DNA of 64,000 bases from Streptomyces sp. NBC_00569 (GCF_036345255.1 NZ_CP107783.1:3955501-4019500); one strand, 5' to 3'. Counted from the stretch's first letter, positions 45,882-56,144 are shown. Numbers and translations: made by a program. Notes: a model not told the origin generated them from the letters alone.

Positions 45882-47162
45882 TTACTGCTTCTGCGAGAGG
45901 CGCTTGTTGAACTCGGCCTCGACCTGCTTGGCGGCGGCGGCCGGGGACTTACCCTTCAGCACCGCGGTCATGTAGGTCTTGATCGGGTTGGGCGCGTTCT
46001 CGACCGGGGCCCACTCCGGGATCAGCGGGGTGGTGCCGCCGCCGGCCGCGGCGGGAGCGGCGGCCTCGGCGGCCGCGTTGCCCTTGAGGTTGGACTGCAG
46101 CGCCTCCTTGTTGGGGATCACGCCGCCTTCCTTGGCGAGCTGGCCCTCGAACTTGTCGGAGAGCGCGAGCTTCAGGAACTCCTTGGCGAGGTCCTGCTTC
46201 TTGCTGCCCGCGGCGACGGCCAGGTTGGAGCCGCCGAGGAAGACGCCCTCGGGCTTGTCGGCCGAGACACCCGGGACGGTGAAGTAGCCGATCTCCTTCT
46301 CGATCTTCGGGTTGGCCTTGATGGCGAGGGCGGACTCCCAGCCCATGCCGATGAAGGAGCCGGTCTTGCCCTTGGCGAAGACCTCGGCCTGCTGCGGGGT
46401 GGCCTCGTCCTTGTCCTTGGGAGCCTTGGACAGGGCCTGGAACTTCTTGTACGTCTCCATGGCGGCGGCGACCTTGGGGTCACCCAGGTTGGAGACGTAC
46501 GTGTCGCCGTCCTTCTTGACGAGCTCGGCGCCCTCACCGATGGTCAGGCCGACGAAGTGGTACCAGTTCTGCCCGGGCAGGTAGATCGGCTCCGCGTCCG
46601 TCTTCTTGCCGATGGTCTGGAGGTCCTTGTAGAACTCGTCGCGCGTCTTGGGGGTGTCCTTGATGCCGGCGTCGGCCCAGATCTTCTTGTTGTAGATGAC
46701 GACGCGGTTCACGACGAACCACGGGGCGGCGTACTGCTTGCCGTCCGAGACCGCGGACTTGTTCATCGACTCGGCCCAGTCGGCACCGACCGAGGACTTG
46801 AGGTCGGAGAGGTCGGCGAGGCCGCCGGTCTTGGCGTAGGCGGGGGTCTGCGTGTTGCCGACCTCGAAGACGTCGGGCGGGTTCTCCTCGGACAGGGCGG
46901 TGGTCAGCTTCTGCTGGATGCCGTTCCACTGCTGGATCTCGATCTTCAGCTTCGCGCCGGTCTTCTTCTCGAAGGCCGCCGTGACGTCCTTCTGCCAGGT
47001 GTCCGGCGTCGAGCCGTCCATGGCCCACACGGTCAGCGTCTGGCCCTTGTAGCCGTCGGCGCCGGCCTTCTTGTCCTTGCCGCCGTCATCACCACTGCCA
47101 CAAGCCGCGATCGAAACCAACATGCCCGCGACACCGATAGCCGCAATGAGCCTGCGCTTCAC
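45882..47162 (-). CDS. dasA: N,N'-diacetylchitobiose-binding lipoprotein
   Basis: The 426-residue lipoprotein has a signal peptide RRLIAAIGVAGMLVSI and lipobox IAAC near residue 20. The mature protein is a sugar-binding family 1 fold: LTVWAMDGSTPDTWQKDVTAAFEKKTG, NPPDVFEVGNTQTPAYAKTGGL and GSFIGMGWESALAIKANPKIEKEIGYFTVPG. It captures chitin-derived oligosaccharides outside the membrane. The dre 106 bases upstream and the divergent dasR gene confirm the identity. Confidence 0.95.
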   Translation of the reverse strand: MKRRLIAAIGVAGMLVSIAACGSGDDGGKDKKAGADGYKGQTLTVWAMDGSTPDTWQKDVTAAFEKKTGAKLKIEIQQWNGIQQKLTTALSEENPPDVFEVGNTQTPAYAKTGGLADLSDLKSSVGADWAESMNKSAVSDGKQYAAPWFVVNRVVIYNKKIWADAGIKDTPKTRDEFYKDLQTIGKKTDAEPIYLPGQNWYHFVGLTIGEGAELVKKDGDTYVSNLGDPKVAAAMETYKKFQALSKAPKDKDEATPQQAEVFAKGKTGSFIGMGWESALAIKANPKIEKEIGYFTVPGVSADKPEGVFLGGSNLAVAAGSKKQDLAKEFLKLALSDKFEGQLAKEGGVIPNKEALQSNLKGNAAAEAAAPAAAGGGTTPLIPEWAPVENAPNPIKTYMTAVLKGKSPAAAAKQVEAEFNKRLSQKQ

Positions 47163-48253
<1,091 letters not shown>

Positions 48254-48323
48254 CGGGCGCCGTACGCGAATCCACTTGCGCCGACCGACGAGTCGGCACA
48301 TGAACGGCATGTCGGCCACGCAT

Positions 48324-48340
48324 TGTCCGTTATCCGGACA
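48324..48340. promoter_or_regulatory. Inverted repeat TGTCCG-TTATC-CGGACA
   Basis: A perfect 6-bp dyad with a 5-base spacer lies 87 bases upstream of the DUF3311/symporter operon. It looks like an operator, but no regulator can be named. Confidence 0.45.
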
Positions 48341-48426
48341 GGGGTTCCATACGACGAGATCGTCGCCTAGATTTCCGCCACGTTAAGCATGAGATAAGCG
48401 GGAGCAGCGAGGGGACGGACCGCCGT

Positions 48427-48681
48427 ATGTCGGATGTGCCTGAAGTGAAACGGCCGGTGGTCACACCGGTGCGAGTGATCATTGCCCTGTGCCTCGTCGC
48501 GCCGTTCGTGGCGATGCTCTGGGTCGGCTCCTACGCAAAGGTCGACCCGACCTTCATCGGTATTCCGTTCTTCTACTGGTACCAGATGCTGTGGGTCCTC
48601 ATCTCCACGGCGCTGACGATGATCGCGTACAAGCTGTGGCAGCGTGACCAGCGCGCCCGGAAGACGGGTGGGCAGGCATGA
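48427..48681 (+). CDS. DUF3311 small membrane protein, symporter partner
   Basis: The 84-residue protein has two hydrophobic helices (VRVIIALCLVAPFVAMLWVG and FFYWYQMLWVLISTALTMIAYKLW) and the FxxxPxFYWYQ pattern of DUF3311. These proteins are found directly before sodium:solute symporters, as YhdT/PanF-type small subunits. It overlaps the next gene by four bases (ATGA). A ribosome site GCGAGGGGACG precedes ATG 48427. Confidence 0.88.
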   Translation: MSDVPEVKRPVVTPVRVIIALCLVAPFVAMLWVGSYAKVDPTFIGIPFFYWYQMLWVLISTALTMIAYKLWQRDQRARKTGGQA

Positions 48682-50309
48682 ACGGCGGAGTCAACGGCGT
48701 CGCACTCGGCGTCTTCATCTTCTTCTTCATCGCCGTCACGGCCATGGGCTTCCTGGCCGCGCGCTGGCGCAGGGCCGACAACGAGCAGAGCCTCGACGAA
48801 TGGGGCCTGGGCGGACGGTCGTTCGGCACCTGGGTCACCTGGTTCCTGCTCGGCGGCGACCTCTACACCGCGTACACCTTCGTGGCCGTCCCGGCGGCGA
48901 TCTACGCGGCCGGTGCCTCCGGCTTCTTCGCCGTGCCCTACACGATCCTCGTCTACCCGCTGATCTTCACCTTCCTGCCGCGTCTGTGGTCGGTGTCGCA
49001 CAAGCACGGCTATGTGACGACCTCCGACTTCGTGCGCGGCCGCTTCGGCTCCAAGGGCCTGTCCCTCGCCGTCGCCGTCACCGGCATCCTCGCCACGATG
49101 CCGTACATCGCGCTCCAACTCGTCGGCATCCAGGCCGTCCTGGACGTCATGGGCGTCGGCGGCGACGAGTCGACCAACTGGTTCATCAAGGACCTGCCGC
49201 TGCTCATCGCGTTCGCGGTGCTCGCCGCGTACACGTACTCGTCGGGTCTGCGGGCCCCCGCCCTGATCGCGTTCGTCAAGGACGGCCTGATCTACCTCGT
49301 CATCGCCGTCGCGATCATCTACATCCCGATCAAGCTGGGCGGCTTCGACGCCATCTTCCACGCGGCGAACGAGAAGTTCGCGACACCCAACCCCGCGACG
49401 GGCAAGCCGGTCGGATCGCTCGCCCCGGCACCGGCCGGGCAGTGGACGTACGCGACGCTGGCCCTCGGCTCGGCGCTGGCGCTCTTCATGTACCCGCACT
49501 CGATCACGGCGACGCTGTCCTCGCGCAGCCGCAACGTGATCCGCCGCAACACCACCATCCTGCCCCTGTACTCCCTGATGCTGGGCCTGCTCGCGCTGCT
49601 CGGCTTCATGGCGATCGCGGCCGGGATCAAGGTGCAGAACGGACAGCTGGCGATCCCGCAGCTCTTCGAGGACATGTTCCCCGACTGGTTCACGGGCGTC
49701 GCGTTCGCGGCCATCGGCATCGGCGCGCTCGTGCCCGCCGCGATCATGTCCATCGCCGCGGCGAACCTGTTCACGCGCAACATCTACAAGGACTTCATCA
49801 AGCCGGACGCGACGCCCGAGCAGGAGACCAAGGTCTCCAAGCTGGTGTCGCTCCTCGTGAAGGTCGGCGCGCTCGCCTTCGTCCTCACCATGGACAAGAC
49901 CGTCGCGATCAACTTCCAGCTCCTGGGCGGCATCTGGATCCTCCAGACCATGCCGGCCCTCGTCGGCGGCCTGTTCACCCGCTGGTTCCACCGCTGGGCG
50001 CTGCTCGCCGGCTGGGCGGTCGGCATGGTCTACGGCACGCTCGCCGCGTACGGGGTCGCGTCGCCGACGCAGAAGCACTTCGGCGGCAGCGCCAAGGAGA
50101 TCCCGGGCATCGGCGAGATCGGCTACATCGGCCTCACGGCGTTCGTCATGAACGTGGTGGTCACGGTGGTCCTCACCTTCGTCCTGAAGGCGCTGAAGGC
50201 CCCTGAGGGCGTCGACGAGACGTCCGCGGCGGACTACACGGCGGACGCCGGCGACCCGGGCGTCCTGAAGAAGCTGCCGGAGGCGACGGCGGGCACCGGC
50301 GGGCACTGA
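48678..50309 (+). CDS. Sodium:solute symporter (SSS family, monocarboxylate permease-like)
   Basis: The 543-residue membrane protein has about 13 helices. It begins with ALGVFIFFFIAVTAMGFLAARWRR, then the SSS pattern DEWGLGGRSFGTWVTWFLLGGDLYTAYTFVAVPAAIYAAG, ALFMYPHSITATLSSRSRNVIRRN and ALVPAAIMSIAAANLFTRNIYKDFI. This is close to the MctP/ActP-type monocarboxylate transporters. It would import an organic anion such as acetate, pyruvate or lactate with Na+. It is coupled to the DUF3311 gene. A terminator follows. Confidence 0.9.
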   Translation: MNGGVNGVALGVFIFFFIAVTAMGFLAARWRRADNEQSLDEWGLGGRSFGTWVTWFLLGGDLYTAYTFVAVPAAIYAAGASGFFAVPYTILVYPLIFTFLPRLWSVSHKHGYVTTSDFVRGRFGSKGLSLAVAVTGILATMPYIALQLVGIQAVLDVMGVGGDESTNWFIKDLPLLIAFAVLAAYTYSSGLRAPALIAFVKDGLIYLVIAVAIIYIPIKLGGFDAIFHAANEKFATPNPATGKPVGSLAPAPAGQWTYATLALGSALALFMYPHSITATLSSRSRNVIRRNTTILPLYSLMLGLLALLGFMAIAAGIKVQNGQLAIPQLFEDMFPDWFTGVAFAAIGIGALVPAAIMSIAAANLFTRNIYKDFIKPDATPEQETKVSKLVSLLVKVGALAFVLTMDKTVAINFQLLGGIWILQTMPALVGGLFTRWFHRWALLAGWAVGMVYGTLAAYGVASPTQKHFGGSAKEIPGIGEIGYIGLTAFVMNVVVTVVLTFVLKALKAPEGVDETSAADYTADAGDPGVLKKLPEATAGTGGH

Positions 50310-50334
50310 CCCGACTCCCCCCGAATACGGCACA

Positions 50335-50364
50335 ACGGGCCGCCGGATCCCTCCGGCGGCCCGT
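50335..50364. terminator. Bidirectional hairpin terminator
   Basis: A 13-bp perfect stem (ACGGGCCGCCGGA) with loop TCCC lies between the convergent symporter and lipoprotein genes. Confidence 0.85.
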
Positions 50365-50379
50365 GGCCGTACCCGGGGT

Positions 50380-51126
50380 TCACGAGGCTCCGTAGAGGTC
50401 CTTCCCGACCCGCCGCGCCGCCTCCGCGGCCGACGAGAGCGTCAGGTCCCTGTCCGTGCCCGCCCCCACGATCACGAGGACGCCGCCGACCCGCAGTTCG
50501 ACCTCGTAGTGCGCACTCCCGTCGTACTCGTCGCCGCCCGTGGTCCGTGTGGTCTCCAGGACCGCCTCGTCGCCCAGGTCCGGCAGCGGCCGGACCTCGT
50601 GGTGCTCCTCGACGGGTGCGCCGTCGGTGTCGACGGTGACGCGGGCGCACGCCTCGTGGAGCTCGCGGCGCAGTTCGAGATAGCGCCCGGCCCGCGCGGC
50701 CGGCATCGAGACCAGGCGCTCGTGGACGAAGGGGTCGTCGTCGCCCACCGCCGCGGGGTCCGGACGGAACGTCCGCTCGGCGCTGGCGCCCCGCATGCGA
50801 AACAGTTCCCCGCGCGCGTCCCGACCCGCCGCGCAGGTGCTCCAGTCGCCTCCCCCGGAACCCTGATCGAAGAGTCCCAGGTAGAGCTCGTACGCCTTCG
50901 CGCCCTTGCCGACGGCCTCGGCCGGAAGGAGGGCGGCGCCCAACTCGGCGCCCGTGAAGACCTTCGCGGGATCCGCCGTACCGTCGACGCCGGACGCCGA
51001 CGGCTGCCGGCTCCCGCCCTCGCTCCCGCCCTCACCCCGCTGCCCGGACCCACTGTCCCCGGCGCCCCCGCATCCGGCGACCAGCATCAGCAGTACCGCG
51101 GCACAGCCCGCTCCCCGCACCCGCAC
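50380..51126 (-). CDS. Secreted lipoprotein, function unknown
   Basis: The 248-residue protein has a short signal peptide and lipobox (VLLMLVAGCGG, Cys near residue 19), then a Gly/Ser-rich linker. Its domain contains GDWSTCAAGRDARGELFRMRG and a C-terminal strand-rich part (HYEVELRVGGVLVIVGAGTD), as in many Streptomyces DUF3558-like or sortase-unrelated lipoproteins. No enzymatic motif is seen. GTG 51126 has GGAGGCAC upstream. It is divergent from nrdA, so its promoter region faces the NrdR boxes. Confidence 0.78.
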   Translation of the reverse strand: MRVRGAGCAAVLLMLVAGCGGAGDSGSGQRGEGGSEGGSRQPSASGVDGTADPAKVFTGAELGAALLPAEAVGKGAKAYELYLGLFDQGSGGGDWSTCAAGRDARGELFRMRGASAERTFRPDPAAVGDDDPFVHERLVSMPAARAGRYLELRRELHEACARVTVDTDGAPVEEHHEVRPLPDLGDEAVLETTRTTGGDEYDGSAHYEVELRVGGVLVIVGAGTDRDLTLSSAAEAARRVGKDLYGAS

Positions 51127-51172
51127 CCGTGCCTCCCCCTGCTAGGCCACCAGTTCGACCACAACCCTATTC

Positions 51173-51219
51173 GACACAAGATGTGGGGCTGCCATCCGAG
51201 CCCGGCACAAGATGTATGC
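51173..51219 (+). promoter_or_regulatory. Two NrdR boxes upstream of nrdAB
   Basis: The core CACAAGATGT occurs at 51175-51184 and again at 51206-51215, exactly 31 bases apart, or three helical turns. That is the spacing of paired NrdR boxes in front of ribonucleotide reductase operons. NrdR represses nrd genes when dATP is abundant; its gene is not in this window. Confidence 0.8.
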
Positions 51220-51330
51220 TCATGCTCGCTGTCGCCGCAGGGGAATCCGGTGCAAGTCCGGAACTGTCCCGCAACGGTGTACGTATGCACGCATACGCGA
51301 GTCCGAGGACCTGTCGACAGCCTGCCCGAG
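51220..51330 (+). ncRNA. Cobalamin (B12) riboswitch of nrdAB
   Basis: The conserved core is present: AGGGGAATCCGGTGCAAGTCCGG (51239-51261), ACTGTCCCGCAACGGT, then GAGTCCGAGGACCTG. The closing stem GCTGTCG/CGACAGC (51228-51234 with 51315-51321) frames it. In S. coelicolor this element shuts off class Ia nrdABS when B12 allows the NrdJ enzyme to work. The expression platform in the 120 bases before nrdA is not clear. Boundaries are approximate. Confidence 0.93.
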
Positions 51331-51449
51331 CCGTCCGGCCCGGGATGACGACGTCCGGGTCTCGTGGAGTGGGCCGGTGACGCGGGTCCCGCCATGCCCC
51401 CGTGCCCTCCTCCCCGTCAGGCCCAGAGCCGAGCGAGGGAGAGCCCCAC

Positions 51450-53846
51450 GTGACCATCGCGCCCGCCGAACCGGCCTCAGAGCTGGCAGGGAACCCCGAG
51501 CAGCACGACGCTCCGGGAACCGCGCTGCTGCGCACCCTGACCGAACTGACCGCCGACCTCCCGGACACCGACCCGGGCAAGGTCGCCGCCGCCGCGCTGC
51601 GCGGCAGGTCCGCGGTGGCGGACTCCGGCGCCACCGCCGAACTGCGCTCCCTGGCCACCGAGGCCGCCGCGGGCCTCATCTCCGACGACCCGGCGTACTC
51701 GCGGCTGGCCGCCAGGCTCCTGACGATCAGCATCGCCGACGAGGCCGCGTCGCAGGGCGTCACCTCGTTCTCCGAGTCCGTCGCGGTGGGCCACCGCGAG
51801 GGCCTGATCGCCGACCGCACGTACGACTTCGTGACGCTGCACGCCGAGCGCCTCGACGCGCTCGTCACCGCCTCCGTCACCGAGGGCGCCGACGACCGCT
51901 TCGGCTACTTCGGACTGCGCACCCTGCACAGCCGCTATCTGCTGCGCCACCCGATCACCCGGCAGGTCGTCGAGACCCCGCAGCACTTCATGCTGCGCGT
52001 CGCGTGCGGCCTCGCCGAGGACGACTCGGTCCGCGCGCTCGACGAAGTCGCCTCCCTGTACCGCCTGATGAGCCGCCTCGACTATCTGCCGTCGTCGCCG
52101 ACGCTCTTCAACTCCGGCACCCGCCACCCGCAGATGTCGTCCTGCTACCTCCTCGACTCGCCCCTCGACGAGCTGGACTCCATCTACGACCGCTACCACC
52201 AGGTCGCGCGGCTCTCCAAGCACGCGGGCGGCATCGGACTCTCGTACTCGCGGATCCGCTCGCGCGGTTCGCTGATCCGCGGCACGAACGGGCACTCCAA
52301 CGGCATCGTGCCGTTCCTGAAGACCCTCGACGCGTCCGTCGCGGCGGTGAATCAGGGCGGCCGGCGCAAGGGCGCCGCGGCCGTCTACCTGGAGACGTGG
52401 CACTCCGACATCGAGGAGTTCCTGGAGCTGCGGGACAACACCGGCGAGGACGCCCGGCGCACCCACAACCTCAACCTCGCGCACTGGATCCCCGACGAGT
52501 TCATGCGCCGCGTCGCCGACGACGGCACGTGGTCGCTCTTCTCGCCGTCCGACGTGCCCGACCTCGTCGACCTGTGGGGCGAGGAGTTCGACACCGCGTA
52601 CCGCGCGGCGGAGGCCGCCGGGCTCGCGCAGAAGACGATGCCCGCCCGCGAGCTGTACGGCCGCATGATGCGCACCCTGGCGCAGACCGGCAACGGCTGG
52701 CTGACGTTCAAGGACGCCGCCAACCGCACCGCCAACCAGACGGCGGAGCGCGGCAACGTCGTCCACTCCTCGAACCTGTGCACCGAGATCCTCGAGGTCA
52801 CGGACGACGGCGAGACCGCGGTCTGCAACCTGGGCTCGGTCAACCTCGGCGCCTTCGTGCGGCAGGGAGCCGACGGCGGGGAGATCGACTGGGAGCGCCT
52901 CGACGAGACCGTCCGCACGGCCGTCACGTTCCTCGACCGCGTCGTCGACATCAACTTCTATCCGAGCGAGCAGGCCGGCCGCTCCAACGCCAAGTGGCGC
53001 CCGGTGGGCCTCGGCGCGATGGGCCTCCAGGACGTCTTCTTCCAGCTGAAGCTGCCCTTCGACTCCCCCGAGGCGAAGGCCCTGTCCACGCGGATCGCCG
53101 AGCGCATCATGCTCGCCGCGTACGAGGCGTCCGCCGACCTCGCCGAACGCAACGGGCCCCTGCCCGCGTGGGAGAAGACCCGCACCGCGCGCGGCGTACT
53201 GCACCCCGACCACTACGGCGTCGAGCCGGCCTGGCCGGAGCGCTGGGCCGCGCTGCGCGAGCGCATCGCCGCCACGGGCATGCGCAACTCCCTGCTCCTC
53301 GCCATCGCGCCCACCGCCACGATCGCCTCCATCGCGGGCGTCTACGAGTGCATCGAGCCGCAGGTCTCCAACCTGTTCAAGCGCGAGACGCTGTCCGGGG
53401 AGTTCCTCCAGGTCAACTCCTACCTGGTCCAGGAGCTCAAGCGCCTCGGCGTGTGGGACGCGCAGACCCGCGAGGCGCTGCGCGAGTCCAGCGGTTCCGT
53501 GCAGGGCTTCGGCTGGATCCCGGCCGAGGTGCGCGAGCTGTACCGCACCGCGTGGGAGATCCCGCAGCGCGGCCTCATCGACATGGCGGCGGCCCGTACG
53601 CCGTTCCTCGACCAGGCGCAGTCCCTGAACCTGTTCCTGGAGACGCCCACCATCGGCAAGCTCTCGTCGATGTACGCGTACGCCTGGAAGTCGGGTCTCA
53701 AGACGACGTACTACCTGCGCTCACGCCCGGCGACGCGGATCGCCCGCGCGGCGTCCGCCGCCCCCATTCCCGCGCAGCAGGCCGCCGACCCCGAGGCCGT
53801 CGCCTGCTCCCTCGAAAACCCCGAGTCCTGCGAGGCCTGCCAGTAA
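51450..53846 (+). CDS. nrdA: Class Ia ribonucleoside-diphosphate reductase, large (alpha) subunit
   Basis: The 798-residue subunit reduces NDPs to dNDPs with a thiyl radical. Visible are SSCYLLDSP (redox cysteine), HSSNLCTEILEV (radical Asn-Cys-Glu), VCNLGSVNLGAFV (second redox Cys), the barrel motif APTATIASIAGVYE and the C-terminal CEACQ shuttle pair. The GTG start 51450, with GAGGGAGAG upstream, is chosen over a longer frame. It overlaps nrdB by one base. It is controlled by the riboswitch and NrdR boxes ahead, so it is likely made mainly when cobalamin is scarce. Confidence 0.95.
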   Translation: MTIAPAEPASELAGNPEQHDAPGTALLRTLTELTADLPDTDPGKVAAAALRGRSAVADSGATAELRSLATEAAAGLISDDPAYSRLAARLLTISIADEAASQGVTSFSESVAVGHREGLIADRTYDFVTLHAERLDALVTASVTEGADDRFGYFGLRTLHSRYLLRHPITRQVVETPQHFMLRVACGLAEDDSVRALDEVASLYRLMSRLDYLPSSPTLFNSGTRHPQMSSCYLLDSPLDELDSIYDRYHQVARLSKHAGGIGLSYSRIRSRGSLIRGTNGHSNGIVPFLKTLDASVAAVNQGGRRKGAAAVYLETWHSDIEEFLELRDNTGEDARRTHNLNLAHWIPDEFMRRVADDGTWSLFSPSDVPDLVDLWGEEFDTAYRAAEAAGLAQKTMPARELYGRMMRTLAQTGNGWLTFKDAANRTANQTAERGNVVHSSNLCTEILEVTDDGETAVCNLGSVNLGAFVRQGADGGEIDWERLDETVRTAVTFLDRVVDINFYPSEQAGRSNAKWRPVGLGAMGLQDVFFQLKLPFDSPEAKALSTRIAERIMLAAYEASADLAERNGPLPAWEKTRTARGVLHPDHYGVEPAWPERWAALRERIAATGMRNSLLLAIAPTATIASIAGVYECIEPQVSNLFKRETLSGEFLQVNSYLVQELKRLGVWDAQTREALRESSGSVQGFGWIPAEVRELYRTAWEIPQRGLIDMAAARTPFLDQAQSLNLFLETPTIGKLSSMYAYAWKSGLKTTYYLRSRPATRIARAASAAPIPAQQAADPEAVACSLENPESCEACQ

Positions 53847-54859
53847 TGACCAGCGAGAACAAGAACCTGCTCGACCCGGGCTTCGAGCTGACCCTGCGTC
53901 CCATGCGCTACCCGGACTTCTACGAGCGCTACCGGGACGCGATCAAGAACACCTGGACCGTCGAGGAGGTCGACCTCCACTCGGACGTCGCCGACCTCGC
54001 GAAGCTGTCGCCGGGCGAGCAGCACATGATCGGCCGGCTGGTCGCGTTCTTCGCGACGGGTGACTCGATCGTCTCGAACAACCTGGTCCTGACGCTGTAC
54101 AAGCACATCAACTCCCCCGAGGCGCGCCTGTACCTGTCGCGCCAGCTGTTCGAGGAGGCCGTGCACGTCCAGTTCTACCTGACCCTCCTGGACACCTACC
54201 TCCCGGACCCGGAGGACCGCGCGGCCGCGTTCGACGCGGTCGAGGAGATCCCCTCCATCCGCGAGAAGGCCGAGTTCTGCTTCAAGTGGATGGATTCGGT
54301 CGAGAAGCTGGACCGCCTGGAGACGAAGGCGGACCGCCGCCGCTTCCTCCTCAACCTGATCTGCTTCGCCGCGTGCATCGAGGGCCTGTTCTTCTACGGG
54401 GCGTTCGCCTACGTGTACTGGTTCCGCAGCCGCGGCCTGCTGCACGGGCTCGCGACCGGCACCAACTGGGTGTTCCGCGACGAGACGATGCACATGTCGT
54501 TCGCGTTCGAGGTCGTCGACACCGTCCGCAAGGAGGAGCCGGAACTGTTCGACGACCGGCTCCAGGAGCAGGTCACCGCGATGCTGCGCGAGGCGGTCGA
54601 GGCCGAGCTCCAGTTCGCCCGCGACCTGTGCGGTGACGGCCTGCCCGGCATGAACACCGACTCGATGCGCCAGTACCTGGAGTGCGTCGCCGACCAGCGC
54701 CTCCAGCGCCTCGGCTTCGCGCCGGTCTACGGCTCGGAGAACCCCTTCTCCTTCATGGAGCTCCAGGGCGTCCAGGAACTGACGAACTTCTTCGAGCGCA
54801 GGCCGTCGGCGTACCAGGTCGCGGTCGAGGGCTCGGTCGGGTTCGACGAGGACTTCTAG
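53846..54859 (+). CDS. nrdB: Class Ia ribonucleotide reductase, small (beta) subunit
   Basis: The 337-residue protein carries the di-iron centre and tyrosyl radical. FEEAVHVQFYLTLLDTY gives Glu, His and the radical Tyr, EEVDLHSD supplies the first Asp, and FRDETMHMSFAFE supplies the last Glu and His. ATG 53846 overlaps the nrdA stop as TAATG. With NrdA it forms the oxygen-dependent enzyme that backs up the B12-dependent NrdJ. The third gene of the S. coelicolor operon, nrdS, appears to be the AraC-type gene at 55157. Confidence 0.95.
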   Translation: MTSENKNLLDPGFELTLRPMRYPDFYERYRDAIKNTWTVEEVDLHSDVADLAKLSPGEQHMIGRLVAFFATGDSIVSNNLVLTLYKHINSPEARLYLSRQLFEEAVHVQFYLTLLDTYLPDPEDRAAAFDAVEEIPSIREKAEFCFKWMDSVEKLDRLETKADRRRFLLNLICFAACIEGLFFYGAFAYVYWFRSRGLLHGLATGTNWVFRDETMHMSFAFEVVDTVRKEEPELFDDRLQEQVTAMLREAVEAELQFARDLCGDGLPGMNTDSMRQYLECVADQRLQRLGFAPVYGSENPFSFMELQGVQELTNFFERRPSAYQVAVEGSVGFDEDF

Positions 54860-54894
54860 GCCGGGACCTCCGGCCGGATCTCCGGTCGGGATCT

Positions 54895-55062
54895 CTAGGC
54901 GACGGTCGTGAACTCGGCGCGGCGGGACGGGCGTTCGGCGTCCCGCCGCGCCTGCCGGAGCTGCCGGTCGATCCGGCGGTCGTTGGCGATCCCGTACAGG
55001 GACGGGGCGGCCAGGAGGAGGAAGACGAAGAGGACGGTGAGGTAGTTCATCGCTGTGTTCAT
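54895..55062 (-). CDS. Small single-helix membrane protein, function unknown
   Basis: The 55-residue protein begins MNTAMNYLTVLFVFLLLAAPSLYGI, one membrane helix, followed by a charged tail with RRIDRQLRQARRDAE. GGAGG lies seven bases before ATG 55062, a perfect ribosome site, and codon bias is good, so it is probably real. It is antisense within the gap between nrdB and the nrdS-like gene, which is unusual for an operon. No family is recognised. Confidence 0.65.
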   Translation of the reverse strand: MNTAMNYLTVLFVFLLLAAPSLYGIANDRRIDRQLRQARRDAERPSRRAEFTTVA

Positions 55063-55156
55063 GTCCTCCACTCTCGTCCCCCGCGGACGCATCCGGCAGT
55101 GGCAGGACTGTCACTGACCCTCGAATTACTGCCAAGCCTGGGGCACACTGGACGGC

Positions 55157-56119
55157 ATGCTGAAGAACGTGGCCGCAGTGCTGCTCGACGGTGTGCATCC
55201 CTTCGAACTCGGCGTGATCTGCGAGGTGTTCGGCCTCGACCGCGGCGATGCCGGGCTGCCCGTGTACGACTTCGCGGCCGTGTCCGCCGAAGGGCCCGAC
55301 CTGGCCACCCATGTACCGGGCATGACGGTCTCCACCCCGTTCGGCCTGGAGCGGCTCGAGGAGGCCGACCTCATCGCCGTCCCCGCGGCGGGCCGCGTCC
55401 GCGAGGGCTACCCTCCCGAGCTGCTCGACGCGCTGCGCAGGGCCGTCGACCGGGGCGCGCGGGTCCTCAGCGTCTGCTCGGGGGTGTTCGTGCTCGGCGA
55501 GGCCGGACTCCTCGACGGCCGCCGGTGCGCCGTGCACTGGCGGTACGCGCACGAACTCGCCGTCGCCTTCCCGCGCACCCGCGTCGACCCCGACGTCCTG
55601 TACGTCGACGAGGGGCCGGTCATCACCTCGGCGGGTACCGCCGCCGGCATCGACGCCTGCCTGCACATCGTCCGCACGGAGCACGGCTCCGAGGTCGCCA
55701 ACGCCATCGCGCGCCGCATGGTGGTCCCGCCGCACCGCGACGGCGGGCAGGCCCAGTACGTGGAGCGCCCGCTGCCCGTCACTCCCTGCGACACCGTGGG
55801 AAGCGTGCTGGCGTGGATGGAGGCGCATCTGGACGAGACGCTCACGGTCGAGGAGCTCGCGGCGCGCGCCCATATGTCGCCGCGCACCTTCGCGCGCCGC
55901 TTCCAGCAGGAGACGGGCACGACGCCGTACCGCTGGCTGCTCCGCCAACGAGTGCTGCTGGCCCAGGAGTTGCTGGAGCAGACGGACGAGACGGTGGAGT
56001 CGATCGCCGGGCGGGCCGGGTTCGGCAACGCGGCGGCGATGCGGCATCAGTTCATGAAGGCGCTGGGCACGACGCCCAACGCCTTCCGGCGCACGTTCCG
56101 CGTACGGTCCGCGGCCTAG
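55157..56119 (+). CDS. nrdS: AraC family regulator with GATase1-like domain (NrdS-like)
   Basis: The 320-residue protein has an N-terminal DJ-1/PfpI-like domain (AAVLLDGVHPFELGVICEVFG, RVLSVCSGVFVLGEAGLLDG). It has a C-terminal AraC DNA-binding domain with two HTHs (LTVEELAARAHMSPRTFARRFQQETGTTPYRWLLRQRV, ESIAGRAGFGNAAAMRHQFMKALGTTP). In S. coelicolor a gene of this type is the S of nrdABS. Here 297 bases and an antisense small gene separate it from nrdB, so it may have its own promoter. Regulated targets are unknown. Confidence 0.8.
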   Translation: MLKNVAAVLLDGVHPFELGVICEVFGLDRGDAGLPVYDFAAVSAEGPDLATHVPGMTVSTPFGLERLEEADLIAVPAAGRVREGYPPELLDALRRAVDRGARVLSVCSGVFVLGEAGLLDGRRCAVHWRYAHELAVAFPRTRVDPDVLYVDEGPVITSAGTAAGIDACLHIVRTEHGSEVANAIARRMVVPPHRDGGQAQYVERPLPVTPCDTVGSVLAWMEAHLDETLTVEELAARAHMSPRTFARRFQQETGTTPYRWLLRQRVLLAQELLEQTDETVESIAGRAGFGNAAAMRHQFMKALGTTPNAFRRTFRVRSAA

Positions 56120-56144
56120 GGCCTTTCGTTCGGATCGGGCCGGG

